Source of the DNA: Anaeromyxobacter sp.
GTDB taxonomy: Bacteria; Myxococcota; Myxococcia; Myxococcales; Anaeromyxobacteraceae
Assembly: GCA_016718565.1 (NCBI GenBank)
Contig: JADKCZ010000001.1
Span: 248,001 to 312,000, forward strand
Reading direction: 5' to 3'
Length of the DNA stretch: 64,000 nt
Shown one piece after another: positions 23,559-31,597 of the stretch. The first letter of the stretch is position 1. Each line of letters starts with the position of its first letter. The notes below the pieces were generated by a model, which had not been told where the DNA came from, made no database searches, and worked only from the letters and a program-made list of their open reading frames with translations. Made by a program: the position numbers and the translations under genes.

Positions 23559-25656
23559 CCGGCGCCTCGCCGCCGCTGCCGCCGCCCTCGCGCTGGCCCT
23601 GGCGCCCGCGCCGGTCCGGTCAGGGGTGCCGGAGGACGCGGTGGAGGTCGGCGACCTCGACCTGGAGGCGCTGCTCGACCCGAACCTGGCCGCTGCCTCG
23701 CTGCACGAGGAGCGCAGCTCGGCGGCCCCGGCGGCGGTCTTCGTGCTGACCAGCGAGGACCTCCGGGCCGGCGGGTTCCGGACCCTCTCCGAGGCGCTGC
23801 GGACGGTGCCGGGCCTCTTCACCTACAGCGACGGGTTCTACCAGTACGCCGGCGTCCGGGGCACCGGCCTGCTGGTGGACTACACCACCCGGCTCCTCGT
23901 CCTCATCGACGGGCACCCGGTCAACAACACGCTCGGGATCGGGGAGAACTCGCTGGGCCCGGACCTGCCGGTGCCGCTCGGCCTGGTGGAGCGGATCGAG
24001 GTGGTGAAGGGGCCGGCCGGCGGCGTCTACGGTCCGACCGCCTTCCTCGGCGTGGTCAACGTGGTGACGCTGCGCGGCTCGTCGCCTGGCTGGGCGGCCA
24101 GCGTGGACACCACCCTGGCCCAGGGTGGCGCCCTCGGCGGCCGGATCTCCGGCGGGGGCACCGGTGTGGTGGGAGGCTGGCAGGTCACCGCTGGCGTGGA
24201 GGCGGAGCAGTCCCACGGCTTCGCCTGGACCTACCCGGAGCTCGCGGCGTCGACCGACCGACCCGCTCCGCCCGGAGGGGTGGTGGCCGGCGTGGACCAG
24301 TGGAGCGCGCAGCGGGCCTACCTGCGCGCGGCCCGGCACGATCTGGAGCTCCGGGCCGGATGCGCCCGCTGGCGGCGCGGCCTCCCCTCAGCGCCCTACT
24401 CCAGCATCATCCTGGACGAGCGGAACCAGGTGGAGACGCAGGCCTGCTTTGCCCAGCTCGGGGTGGAGCAGCCGCTCGGCGAGCGGGCCGGGATCGCGCT
24501 GCGCCTCGGCGTCGATCACTTCGCCTACCGTGACTACTACGCGTACGAGCCGCCGGGGCAGGGCCAGGGCGGCGGCACCGGGCCCTTCCGGGACCATGGG
24601 ACCGACGACTGGCTCTCCGCGGACGTCCGGCTGCGCTGGTCGCTCGCCGCCCCCTGGAGCTTCACGCTCGGCGCCACCGGCGAGGCCCACGACACCACCC
24701 AGCTCTCGCAGGCCGACTTGATCCCGCCGCTCTCGGTCGACCCCGTGAACGGGCTGGGCGTGGGGACCATCCGCGCGAGCTACCTCACGCTCAACACCTA
24801 CGCCCTGGCCGAGTGGGAGGTGGCCGCCGGCGTGGTGCTGCACGGCAGCCTGTCCTGGTTCTGGCACGAGCTCTTCGGGCAGCGGGTCTCACCGCGGGCC
24901 GCCCTGGTGTGGCGCCCGACCCCGCGGGCCAGGGTGAAGGCCATCTACTCCGAAGGCTTCCGGCCGCCCACCGCCGCGGAGGCCTTCTTCGACGACGAGG
25001 TCTTCTTCATCCCCAACCCCGACGTCCGCCCGGAGACCGTCCGCTCCGCCGAGCTGCGCTACGAGCACCGGGTGGCCGCGGGCGTGGCGCTCGGCCTGAG
25101 CCTCTTCAGAAACCACTACCAGGACCTCATCGTCACCGCGACGGTCCCGGCGCCGGGGGTGCCCAACCCCGACCCCGCCAACCCCTCGGACTTCAGGCAG
25201 CAGTCCGTCAACAGCGGCTCGTTCCAGGTGCTCGGCGGCGAGCTGGGGGTCGAGGTGAACGTCGAGGGGACGCTGCGGGCCTACGGGGGGGTGTCGCTCC
25301 AGCAGGCCAGCTCGGGTCGGCCCAACTTCCCGGCCGTGACGGGCAACCTGGCCGTCGCCTCCCGGGCGCCCTGGCGGCCGCTCACCCTGTCACTCCTGGC
25401 GGCCTTCACCGGGCGGCGCGACAAGGACCCGGTGGCGCTGGCCCCGGGCGTGAAGCCCGAGGTCGGCCCGGCGCTCCGCCTCGACGCGCGCGCCGTGCTG
25501 GAGGTTCCCGGGGCACCCGGGCTCACCGTGGAGGCCGGCCTGGCCAACCTGCTGGACTCGGTGGTGCTCCACCCGGCGCCGCAAGACTTCGCGCCGCTCA
25601 CCGAGCTGCCCGAGCCCCCGCGCACCTTCCGGCTCGGCCTGCGCTACCAGCGCTAG
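23539..25656 (+). CDS. TonB-dependent outer-membrane receptor
   Basis: The 705-residue protein has a signal peptide (to about residue 28), a plug domain with FVLTSEDLRAGGFRTLSEAL, VLIDGHPVNN and ERIEVVKGPAGGVYGPTAF, and a 22-strand-type barrel ending in a terminal aromatic strand (RTFRLGLRYQR). It would import a ligand using TonB energy; the substrate cannot be read from the sequence. A conventional TonB box is not obvious near the mature N-terminus. It overlaps the kinase gene upstream and is 7 bp from the YfiR-like gene downstream. Confidence 0.92.
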
Positions 25657-25663
25657 CGGCCCC

Positions 25664-26239
25664 ATGCTCCGCCGCCTCGCCACCCTCCTCCTCCTCCTGC
25701 TCCTGGCCGTCGCCGGGCCGGCGCGCGGCGCCGAGGTCGCGCCCCGGCAGCGGGCCCTGCTCCTCCTGCGGGTGCTGACCTACGACCGCGCCCTGGCGAA
25801 GCGCGCCGCCGGCACGGTGACGGTGGCGGTGGTCTTCCGGCCGGGCGCCGACGCCACCGAGGCCGAGGCGCTGCTGGCCGCCTTCGAGGAGCTGTCCCGG
25901 ACCGTCAAGGCAGCGGGCCTGCCGGTGCGCGCCGTGGCCGTCCCCTACGAGGGGCCCGCGCCGTTCGCGGCCCAGCTGGCCCGGCTGCGACCGGTGGCGC
26001 TCTACGGCTGCGCCAACCTCGGGGAGGACGCCCGCACCGTGGCGCTGGAGGCTCGCGCGGCGCAGGTGCTGGCGATGGCCGGCGAGCGGCGCCAGGTGGT
26101 GGACGGCGGCTTCGCGCTGGCGCTGGTTGACCGTGGAGCCCGCGCCGGGCTGGTGGTGGATCGGGAGGCCGCGGTGGCCGCCGGCGCCGACCTCGACTCG
26201 GCGCTTCTCTCGGTCGCGGAGCTGGTCCAGGGTCGGTAG
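25664..26239 (+). CDS. YfiR-like (DUF4154) periplasmic protein
   Basis: The 191-residue protein has a signal peptide (LLLLLLLAVAGPARG) and a mature fold resembling YfiR/HmsC: an early helix (QRALLLLRVLTYDRALAKRA), a VAVVFRPG strand and the C-terminal LDSALLSVAELVQ helix. In Pseudomonas, YfiR is a periplasmic inhibitor of a diguanylate cyclase. Here it follows a TonB receptor and a sensor kinase by 7 bp, so it may relay ligand status to that kinase. Sequence similarity is moderate. Confidence 0.68.
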   Translation: MLRRLATLLLLLLLAVAGPARGAEVAPRQRALLLLRVLTYDRALAKRAAGTVTVAVVFRPGADATEAEALLAAFEELSRTVKAAGLPVRAVAVPYEGPAPFAAQLARLRPVALYGCANLGEDARTVALEARAAQVLAMAGERRQVVDGGFALALVDRGARAGLVVDREAAVAAGADLDSALLSVAELVQGR

Positions 26240-26242
26240 CCG

Positions 26243-26284
26243 CCGGACGCCGGAGCGCCGGCTGCGGCCCGGCCGGGCGTCCGG
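26243..26284. terminator. Hairpin between convergent genes
   Basis: CCGGACGCC at 26243-26251 pairs perfectly with GGCGTCCGG at 26276-26284, with a further GC-rich inner fold in the loop. It lies between the YfiR-like stop (26239) and the GH1-like stop (26285). No T-tract is present on either strand, so termination is plausible but weakly supported. Confidence 0.4.
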
Positions 26285-27475
26285 TCAGCGCGCCCCGCCC
26301 CGCCCCCGGCGCGCCCGCGCCAGCCGGCCGAGCGCCTCGCCCCGCGCCGAGACGGTGCGCGCCCCGCTCTCGCGGTCCACCGTGAGGAGGCCGGTGCGGC
26401 GCCCGTAGCCTGCCTCCCACTCGAAGCCGTCGACCAGCGACCAGTGCAGGTAGCCGAGCACCTCGAGCCCGCGCGCCGTCGCCTGCGCCACCTCCGCCAG
26501 CGCGGCCTCGAGCGGCGCCGCGGCCTCGCCCGCGAGGGCGTGCGAGGCCACCAGGAGCGGCAGGCCGTGCTGGGCCAGGGCCTCCAGGGCCGGCCCGAGC
26601 TCCCGGCCCTCGGCCTCCACCCCGATGAAGTCATGGGTCGGCGAGCCGCCCAGCAGCGGCTCCAGCGCGCCCAGCGGCGGCCGGAGCCGCCCCTGCAGCG
26701 TGGACTCCAGCCAGACCCGGTTGGTGAGCCAGTGGCGCAGCCAGGCGGCGCCGCGGCCGAGCAGCGAGCCCGCCTCGCCGGCCGGCCCGGGCCGGAGCCG
26801 GACGCCGGCCGACACCTGCGCGCCGGCCACGCGGCGGTGCAGCAGGTGGTAGGTGGCGGCGTGGGCGCGGGCCAGGGCGCGGGCGGCCTGCAGCGCCTGC
26901 GCCAGGTCCTGCCGGCCGGGCGGGGCGCTCCCCTCCACCAGGCCGCGGCGCACCAGGCCCACCGGGTCGCTCATCGTCAGCCACCAGCGGACCCGGTCGG
27001 AGAGCGCGGCCGCCACCCGGTCGGCGTAGCGGGTGAAGAGGGCCACCGCGTCGGGCCGCGCCAGGCCTCCCCGGGCGGCCAGCCAGGCCGGCAGCGTGCC
27101 GTGGAGCAGGCAGACCACCGGCTCCAGCCCGAGCCCGCGCAGCCGCTCGGCCCAGGCGGCGTAGCGCGCCAGCGCCCCCTCGTCGAAGCGCCCCTCGTCC
27201 GGCTCGACGCGGCTCCACTCCACCGAGAAGCGCAGCGCCGTCAGGCCGAGCCGCGCCGCCATGACGAAGTCGTCGTCGGCGCGCTCCCACCAGCCGGCGC
27301 CGCGGCGCGAGGTGGCGCCGCCCGCCACCCGGCCCGGTACCTGCTCCCAGATCGACCAGTCGCTGGGCGGGCCGCCGCCCTCCACCGCGTGGGCCGCGGT
27401 GGCGGCGCCCAGCAGGAAGCCTGGCGGGAGGTCGGGTGGGAGGTCGGGTGGGCGGTCGGGCGGGGGGGCGGACAC
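26285..27475 (-). CDS. GH1 beta-glucosidase-like protein lacking both catalytic glutamates
   Basis: The 396-residue protein keeps the glycoside hydrolase family 1 scaffold: FLLGAATAAHAVEGG at the start, LGLTALRFSVEWSRV, and GYLHWSLVDGFEWEAGYGRR near the end. The acid/base motif T-x-N-E-P is TMSDP here, and the nucleophile motif T-E-N-G is ASHA, so Asp and Ser replace the two essential Glu residues. HWDLP is also altered to HGTLP. It is likely not a retaining glycosidase and may be a binding or regulatory relative. The start is GTG 27475 after a 12-bp tandem repeat inside the coding sequence. It is last in a run with yajQ and rnj. Confidence 0.8.
   Translation of the reverse strand: MSAPPPDRPPDLPPDLPPGFLLGAATAAHAVEGGGPPSDWSIWEQVPGRVAGGATSRRGAGWWERADDDFVMAARLGLTALRFSVEWSRVEPDEGRFDEGALARYAAWAERLRGLGLEPVVCLLHGTLPAWLAARGGLARPDAVALFTRYADRVAAALSDRVRWWLTMSDPVGLVRRGLVEGSAPPGRQDLAQALQAARALARAHAATYHLLHRRVAGAQVSAGVRLRPGPAGEAGSLLGRGAAWLRHWLTNRVWLESTLQGRLRPPLGALEPLLGGSPTHDFIGVEAEGRELGPALEALAQHGLPLLVASHALAGEAAAPLEAALAEVAQATARGLEVLGYLHWSLVDGFEWEAGYGRRTGLLTVDRESGARTVSARGEALGRLARARRGRGGAR
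27426..27461. repeat. 12-bp tandem repeat, three units
   Basis: GGGAGGTCGGGT occurs twice and once more with two changes. It lies in the first codons of the GH1-like gene and encodes a repeated Pro-Pro-Asp-Leu/Arg segment. Such repeats can vary in copy number by slippage without shifting the frame, since the unit is four codons. Confidence 0.7.
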
Positions 27476-27551
27476 GGCGGGGCCGAGTCTACGCCGCCGG
27501 CCGCGCCAGCGGCAGGGAGGCCCGGGTGTCCGGGCCGCGCCGCCGCCCGGC

Positions 27552-28040
27552 TCAGTCGCGGAAGTTGTTGAAGCGCAGCGGCAGCCCGAGGTCGGCGGCG
27601 CGCAGGGCCTGCATGGCCGCCTGCAGGTCGTCGCGCTTCTTGCCGGTGACCCGCACCGCCTCGCCCTGGATGGCCGCCTGGACCTTGAGGCCGGTCTCCT
27701 TGAGCAGCGCCACCACCTTCTTGGCGTCCTCCGACTTGAGCCCCTTCTTCAGCTTCACCTGCTGGCGCACCGTGGAGCCGCCGGCCGGCTCGACCTTCTG
27801 CGGGTCGAGCCCGGTCATCGGCACGCCGCGCTTGGCCAGCTTCTCCATCAGCACGCCCAGCGCCGCCTCGGCCCGCCCCTCGCTGTTGGCGCGGACGACG
27901 AAGTGCAGCTCCTTGTCGCGCTCGATGGCCGTGCCGGTCCCCTTGAAGTCGAACCGCTGGGCGATCTCCTTGACCGCCTGGTTCCAGGCGTTCTCCACCT
28001 CCATCATGTCGAGCTCGCTCACCGCGTCGAAGCTGGGCAT
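27552..28040 (-). CDS. YajQ family cyclic-di-GMP-binding protein
   Basis: The 162-residue protein matches the YajQ family end to end: MPSFDAVSELDMMEVENAWN at the N-terminus, IAQRFDFKG, LDPQKVEPAGG and the terminal LPLRFNNFRD. Characterised homologues bind cyclic di-GMP and modulate transcription or translation factors. The ATG at 28040 follows GAGGGAGAGGAACCG. It lies 52 bp downstream of rnj on the same strand, probably in one transcript, and 76 bp upstream of the GH1-like gene. Confidence 0.94.
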   Translation of the reverse strand: MPSFDAVSELDMMEVENAWNQAVKEIAQRFDFKGTGTAIERDKELHFVVRANSEGRAEAALGVLMEKLAKRGVPMTGLDPQKVEPAGGSTVRQQVKLKKGLKSEDAKKVVALLKETGLKVQAAIQGEAVRVTGKKRDDLQAAMQALRAADLGLPLRFNNFRD

Positions 28041-28092
28041 CGGTTCCTCTCCCTCCGTGAAGTGTCGTCCAGGCGGCCGCCGGCGGCGGCCC

Positions 28093-29751
28093 TCACAGCT
28101 CCAGCACCACCGGCAGCACCGCGGGCCTGCGCCCGGTGGCCCGCCGGAAGAAGCGGCGCACCGTCCCGCGGAGCGCCTCCTGCACCTCGCCGAGGTCGGC
28201 CCGGGCGGTGGCGGGCAGCGCCCCCACGGCCCGCAGCACCTCGCCCTGCAGCTCGGCCTCGCGCCCCTCCAGCCCGGCCACACCCACCCCGAAGAGGTCC
28301 GGGCCGCGCACCACCTCGCCGCTGGTGCGGTCCAGCACCAGCACCGCCAGGCACAGGCCGTGCTCGGCCAGCAGGCGCCGGTCGCGCACCACCAGCTCGG
28401 GGACGTCGCTGGCCCCCAGCTCGTCGCGCACCGCGTAGACCCGCCCGAAGGGCACCCGGGCCGGCAGGATCCGCGCCCCGGCCTCGTCGAGCTCCAGCAC
28501 CTGGCCGTCCTCCAGCAGGTGGCAGCGCTCGCGCGGCACGCCCTCGGCCACCGCGTGCGCCAGGTGCCGGGCCAGGTGGCGGTACTGGCCGTGCACCGGC
28601 ACGAAGTGGCGCGGGCGGACCAGGGCCAGGAGCCGCCGCTGCTCCCCCTCGTGGGCGTGGCCGGAGGCGTGCAGCGGCGCCGCCCCGGCGGTGCGGACGT
28701 CGGCGCCGCGCCGGCACAGGTCGTCGAGGAGCCGGCCCAGGGCCAGCTCGCTGCCCGGGATGCGGCGCGAGGAGAGCACCACCGTGTCGCCGCGCTCGAT
28801 GGAGAGGTCGGGGTGCTCGCCGCGCGCCAGCCGGGAGAGCGCCGAGCGCGGCTCGCCCTGGGTGCCGGTGGTGAGCACCGCCAGCTCGCGGCGCGGCAGG
28901 CGGCGGGCCTGGGCGGCCTCCACCGGCAGCCAGTGCGGCTCGGTGAGGTAGCCGAGCGCGCGGGCCACCTCGAAGGTCTCCACCATGCCGCGCCCCAGCA
29001 GCGCCAGGCGCCGCCCGGTGGCCGCGGCCGCCCGGATGACCTGGTGGAGCCGGTGGACGTTGGAGGCGAAGGTGGCCACGAAGACCCGCCCCGGGGCGTC
29101 GTGCATGACGTCCTCCAGGGCCGGGCCGACCACCGACTCGGAGAGGGTCGAGCCGGCCTGCTCGGCGTTGGTGGAGTCGGAGAGCAGCAGGCGCACCCCC
29201 TCGCGCCCCAGCGCCTCGAACCGGGCCAGGTCGGTGGCCGGACCCGCCACCGGCCGCTCGTCGAGCTTGAAGTCGCCGGTGTGGATCACCACCCCCTGCG
29301 GCGTGCGGAAGGCCAGGGCGCAGGCGTCGGGGATGGAGTGGGTCACCGCCACGAACTCGGCCGCCAGGGGACCGCCCTCGCCGGCCTGGCGGACGTCGCC
29401 GGGGACCACCTCGCGCAGGTCGGCGGCCACCCCGGCCTCGGCCAGCCGGCGGCGCACCGAGGCCAGCGTGAAGCGGGTGCCGAAGACCGGCACGTGCAGG
29501 TGGCGCAGCAGGAAGGGCAGGGCGCCGATGTGGTCCTCGTGCCCGTGGGTGAGGAAGACCGCGCCCACCTGCTCGCGCCGCTCCAGGAGCCAGGTGAGGT
29601 CCGGCGCCACCACGTCCACGCCGAGGTTCTCGTCGGGGAAGAGGACGCCGCAGTCCACCACGGCGATGCGGCCCTCCGCCTCGAGGGCCAGGCAGTTCAT
29701 GCCGACCTCGCCGAGGCCGCCGAGCGGGACGATGCGGATGGGGGGTGGCAC
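28093..29751 (-). CDS. rnj: Ribonuclease J
   Basis: The 552-residue protein is a metallo-beta-lactamase/beta-CASP nuclease with 5'-exonuclease and endonuclease activity in mRNA decay and rRNA maturation. Visible are IRIVPLGGLGEVGMNC, the zinc motif LTHGHEDHIGALP, VIHTGDFKLDE, LLLSDSTNAE, the beta-CASP segment VFVATFASNVHRL, and FVPVHGQYRHLARH. Length is normal. The best start is GTG 29751; a TTG two codons upstream is possible. It is 10 bp downstream of the PAS-protein gene, suggesting co-transcription. Confidence 0.94.
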   Translation of the reverse strand: MPPPIRIVPLGGLGEVGMNCLALEAEGRIAVVDCGVLFPDENLGVDVVAPDLTWLLERREQVGAVFLTHGHEDHIGALPFLLRHLHVPVFGTRFTLASVRRRLAEAGVAADLREVVPGDVRQAGEGGPLAAEFVAVTHSIPDACALAFRTPQGVVIHTGDFKLDERPVAGPATDLARFEALGREGVRLLLSDSTNAEQAGSTLSESVVGPALEDVMHDAPGRVFVATFASNVHRLHQVIRAAAATGRRLALLGRGMVETFEVARALGYLTEPHWLPVEAAQARRLPRRELAVLTTGTQGEPRSALSRLARGEHPDLSIERGDTVVLSSRRIPGSELALGRLLDDLCRRGADVRTAGAAPLHASGHAHEGEQRRLLALVRPRHFVPVHGQYRHLARHLAHAVAEGVPRERCHLLEDGQVLELDEAGARILPARVPFGRVYAVRDELGASDVPELVVRDRRLLAEHGLCLAVLVLDRTSGEVVRGPDLFGVGVAGLEGREAELQGEVLRAVGALPATARADLGEVQEALRGTVRRFFRRATGRRPAVLPVVLEL

Positions 29752-29761
29752 GGGCGGCAAT

Positions 29762-30445
29762 CTATACCGAGCCGGGCCCGGGCTTGCCCTCCTCCGGGTA
29801 GTTGCGCGCCAGGCAGTCCGGGCAGATGCCGTGGGAGAAGGTCGCGTCGCTGTGCTCGGCCACGTAGGACTCGAGCCGCTGCCAGCTCTCCGGCGCCCGC
29901 CGCACGGAGTGGCAGTGGGCGCAGATGGGGATGATCCCCTGGAGCTGGTGGACGTGGGCCAGGGCCGCCTCCAGCTCGAAGAGCCGCTCCCGCAGCTCCC
30001 CCTCCATCCGCTTCCGGTCGGTGATGTCCTTGGAGTTGCACATCGCCGAGGTGACGACGCCGGCGGCGTCGAGCACCGGCTGCACGGTGGTGAGGTAGTG
30101 GCGGTCCCCGTCCGGCCGCGGCACCCGCACGTCGAAGTCCTGGCGCAGCCCGGTCTTGAAGACCTGCCGCAGCACCGCGAACCGCTTCTCCGCCTCGGCC
30201 GGCGGGAAGACGTCGAAGATGCGGCGGCCGATGATCTCCTCGCGGGCCTTCCCCACGCCGCGGGCGAAGGCCTGGTTGACGTAGCGGTAGGTGCCGTCCG
30301 GCAGGAACGAGAAGATCGGGTCGCTCGACTCGTCGAGCAGGACCCGGAAGCTCGCCTCGCTGGCCCGCAGCACGGCGAGCTCGGCGCGGAGCGCCTCCAC
30401 CTCCGTGGGAGGGGCTCCCGGGGTGGGCATGGCCTGTGTGGGCAT
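29762..30445 (-). CDS. PAS-domain protein with C-terminal double-CxxC module
   Basis: The 227-residue cytoplasmic protein has a short N-terminal coiled segment (VEALRAELAVLRASEASF), a PAS domain (about 30-150) ending in the typical SKDITDRKRMEGELRERL, and a compact C-terminal module with IIPICAHCHSVRR and SHGICPDCLARNYPEE. That cysteine module, common at the end of PAS sensor proteins, resembles a zinc or metal site. There is no kinase or cyclase output, so it would signal through protein contacts. The ATG at 30445 follows GGAGAACCC. It is the first gene of the rnj-yajQ run. Confidence 0.82.
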   Translation of the reverse strand: MPTQAMPTPGAPPTEVEALRAELAVLRASEASFRVLLDESSDPIFSFLPDGTYRYVNQAFARGVGKAREEIIGRRIFDVFPPAEAEKRFAVLRQVFKTGLRQDFDVRVPRPDGDRHYLTTVQPVLDAAGVVTSAMCNSKDITDRKRMEGELRERLFELEAALAHVHQLQGIIPICAHCHSVRRAPESWQRLESYVAEHSDATFSHGICPDCLARNYPEEGKPGPGSV

Positions 30446-30699
30446 GGGTTCTCCGGGTTGGCCGGGGCCGAGCGGCGGGGGTTCAAGAGAAGGCTGTCAC
30501 GCGGCCGCAGCGCCGGCAGCGGAGGTCGGGACAGGTCGGGCGGCAGCGGTCGGGCCGGACGGCGCCCCGGGCGCCGTCGGCGGCGCGGCGGCGCGGTCGC
30601 GCAGGTGCGCAGGCACCCCGCCGATGCGGCGTGCACCTGATCGGGCCTGGCACTCCGCCCCCCGGGTCGGTGTCTCAAGGGACAAGGAGGCAGCACACC

Positions 30700-31374
30700 A
30701 TGACCACCTCGACCCGACTCGCCTTCACCCTCTCCCTCGCCACCCTCATCGCCGCCTGCAGCGACGGCCCCCTCCACTCCTCCGTCTTCATCGGCGCCGC
30801 CGGCGGCTCGGTCTCGACCCAGTCCGGCATCACGCTCCGGGTCCCGGCCGGCGCCCTGTCCACCCAGACCGAGGTGCGCCTCGTCGAGGCCGAGCCCGGC
30901 GGCGGCGCGATGGCCCGGGTGGCGCTCCAGCCCGCCGGGCTGGCCCTGGCCGCGCCGGCCACGCTCACCTTCCGGGTGGACGACGCCAACGTCAGGCTGT
31001 CCGAGGTCGAGCACGGCCCCGAGGGCGAGGTCCGCCACGAGCTCGAGAAGCGGCGCCACGCCGGCGAGGTGGAGGTGGAGGTCCACCGGCTCGGCGAGGT
31101 GGAGATGGAGCACGGCCTCACCTGCGCGGCCGAGTGCGGCGCCGGCCTCGAGTGCGACGACGGCGTCTGCAAGGTGCACACGGAGGACGACCCGGCCACC
31201 CACGACGTCGGCGACGACAACGGCATCGACGACCCGCTCACCCACGACGTCGGCGACGACCACGGCGTGGACGACCCGCTCACCCACGACGTCGGCGACG
31301 ACCACGGCGTGGACGACCCGCTCACCCACGACGTCGGCGACGACCACGGCGTCCACGGCCCCGGTCACCCGTAG
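30700..31374 (+). CDS. ZU5-like lipoprotein with Asp/His-rich C-terminal repeats
   Basis: The protein has 224 residues. A lipoprotein signal ends at LIAACSDG (Cys20), followed by a ZU5-like beta domain (about residues 30-90; GGSVSTQSGITLRVPAGALS). A charged Glu/His region, a small Cys cluster (CAAECGAGLECDDGVC) and four tandem copies of DDPLTHDVGDDHGV then run to near the C-terminus. The acidic, His-bearing repeats suggest divalent metal binding, which is an inference. The ATG at 30700 follows AAGGAGGCAGCACACC. No relative with known function is recognised. Confidence 0.75.
   Translation: MTTSTRLAFTLSLATLIAACSDGPLHSSVFIGAAGGSVSTQSGITLRVPAGALSTQTEVRLVEAEPGGGAMARVALQPAGLALAAPATLTFRVDDANVRLSEVEHGPEGEVRHELEKRRHAGEVEVEVHRLGEVEMEHGLTCAAECGAGLECDDGVCKVHTEDDPATHDVGDDNGIDDPLTHDVGDDHGVDDPLTHDVGDDHGVDDPLTHDVGDDHGVHGPGHP
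31186..31353 (+). repeat. 42-bp tandem repeat, four units, within a lipoprotein gene
   Basis: The units are 31186-31227, 31228-31269, 31270-31311 and 31312-31353, each encoding 14 residues. The last three are nearly identical at DNA level and the first is diverged (PATHDVGDDNGI), consistent with recent expansion. The in-frame unit length lets copy number change without loss of the protein. Confidence 0.95.
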
Positions 31375-31395
31375 CCACCACCCGCGGCGCCCGCC

Positions 31396-31442
31396 GCACC
31401 CCGACCCCCGCCCGCGCCCTCGCGCCGGCGGGGGTCGGTGCG
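31396..31442 (+). terminator. Strong hairpin after the repeat lipoprotein
   Basis: CCGACCCCCGC (31401-31411) pairs perfectly with GCGGGGGTCGG (31428-31438). The pairing continues outward with CGCAC/GTGCG after a two-base bulge. It lies 22 bp after the lipoprotein stop. There is no U-tract, so it may be a Rho-assisted or structural 3' end. Confidence 0.45.
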
Positions 31443-31597
31443 TTCAGCGGACGGTCCGGCGCCGCGCAAGGCCTGCGTGGAACGCCCCGTTGCCGCCGCT
31501 GTCCCCTGCCCGCCGGATTGGTCCCGCCGGGTGGCTCTGCGACCCTGATCGAGATCACGGGCGCGGCGCTCTGGCCGGCCCACGAGGGGTGGACAAC

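Noticed and set aside
29746..29760. TGGCAC resembling a sigma-54 -24 element
   Set aside because: The spacing to a GC pair at -12 is wrong on both strands and it overlaps the RNase J start.
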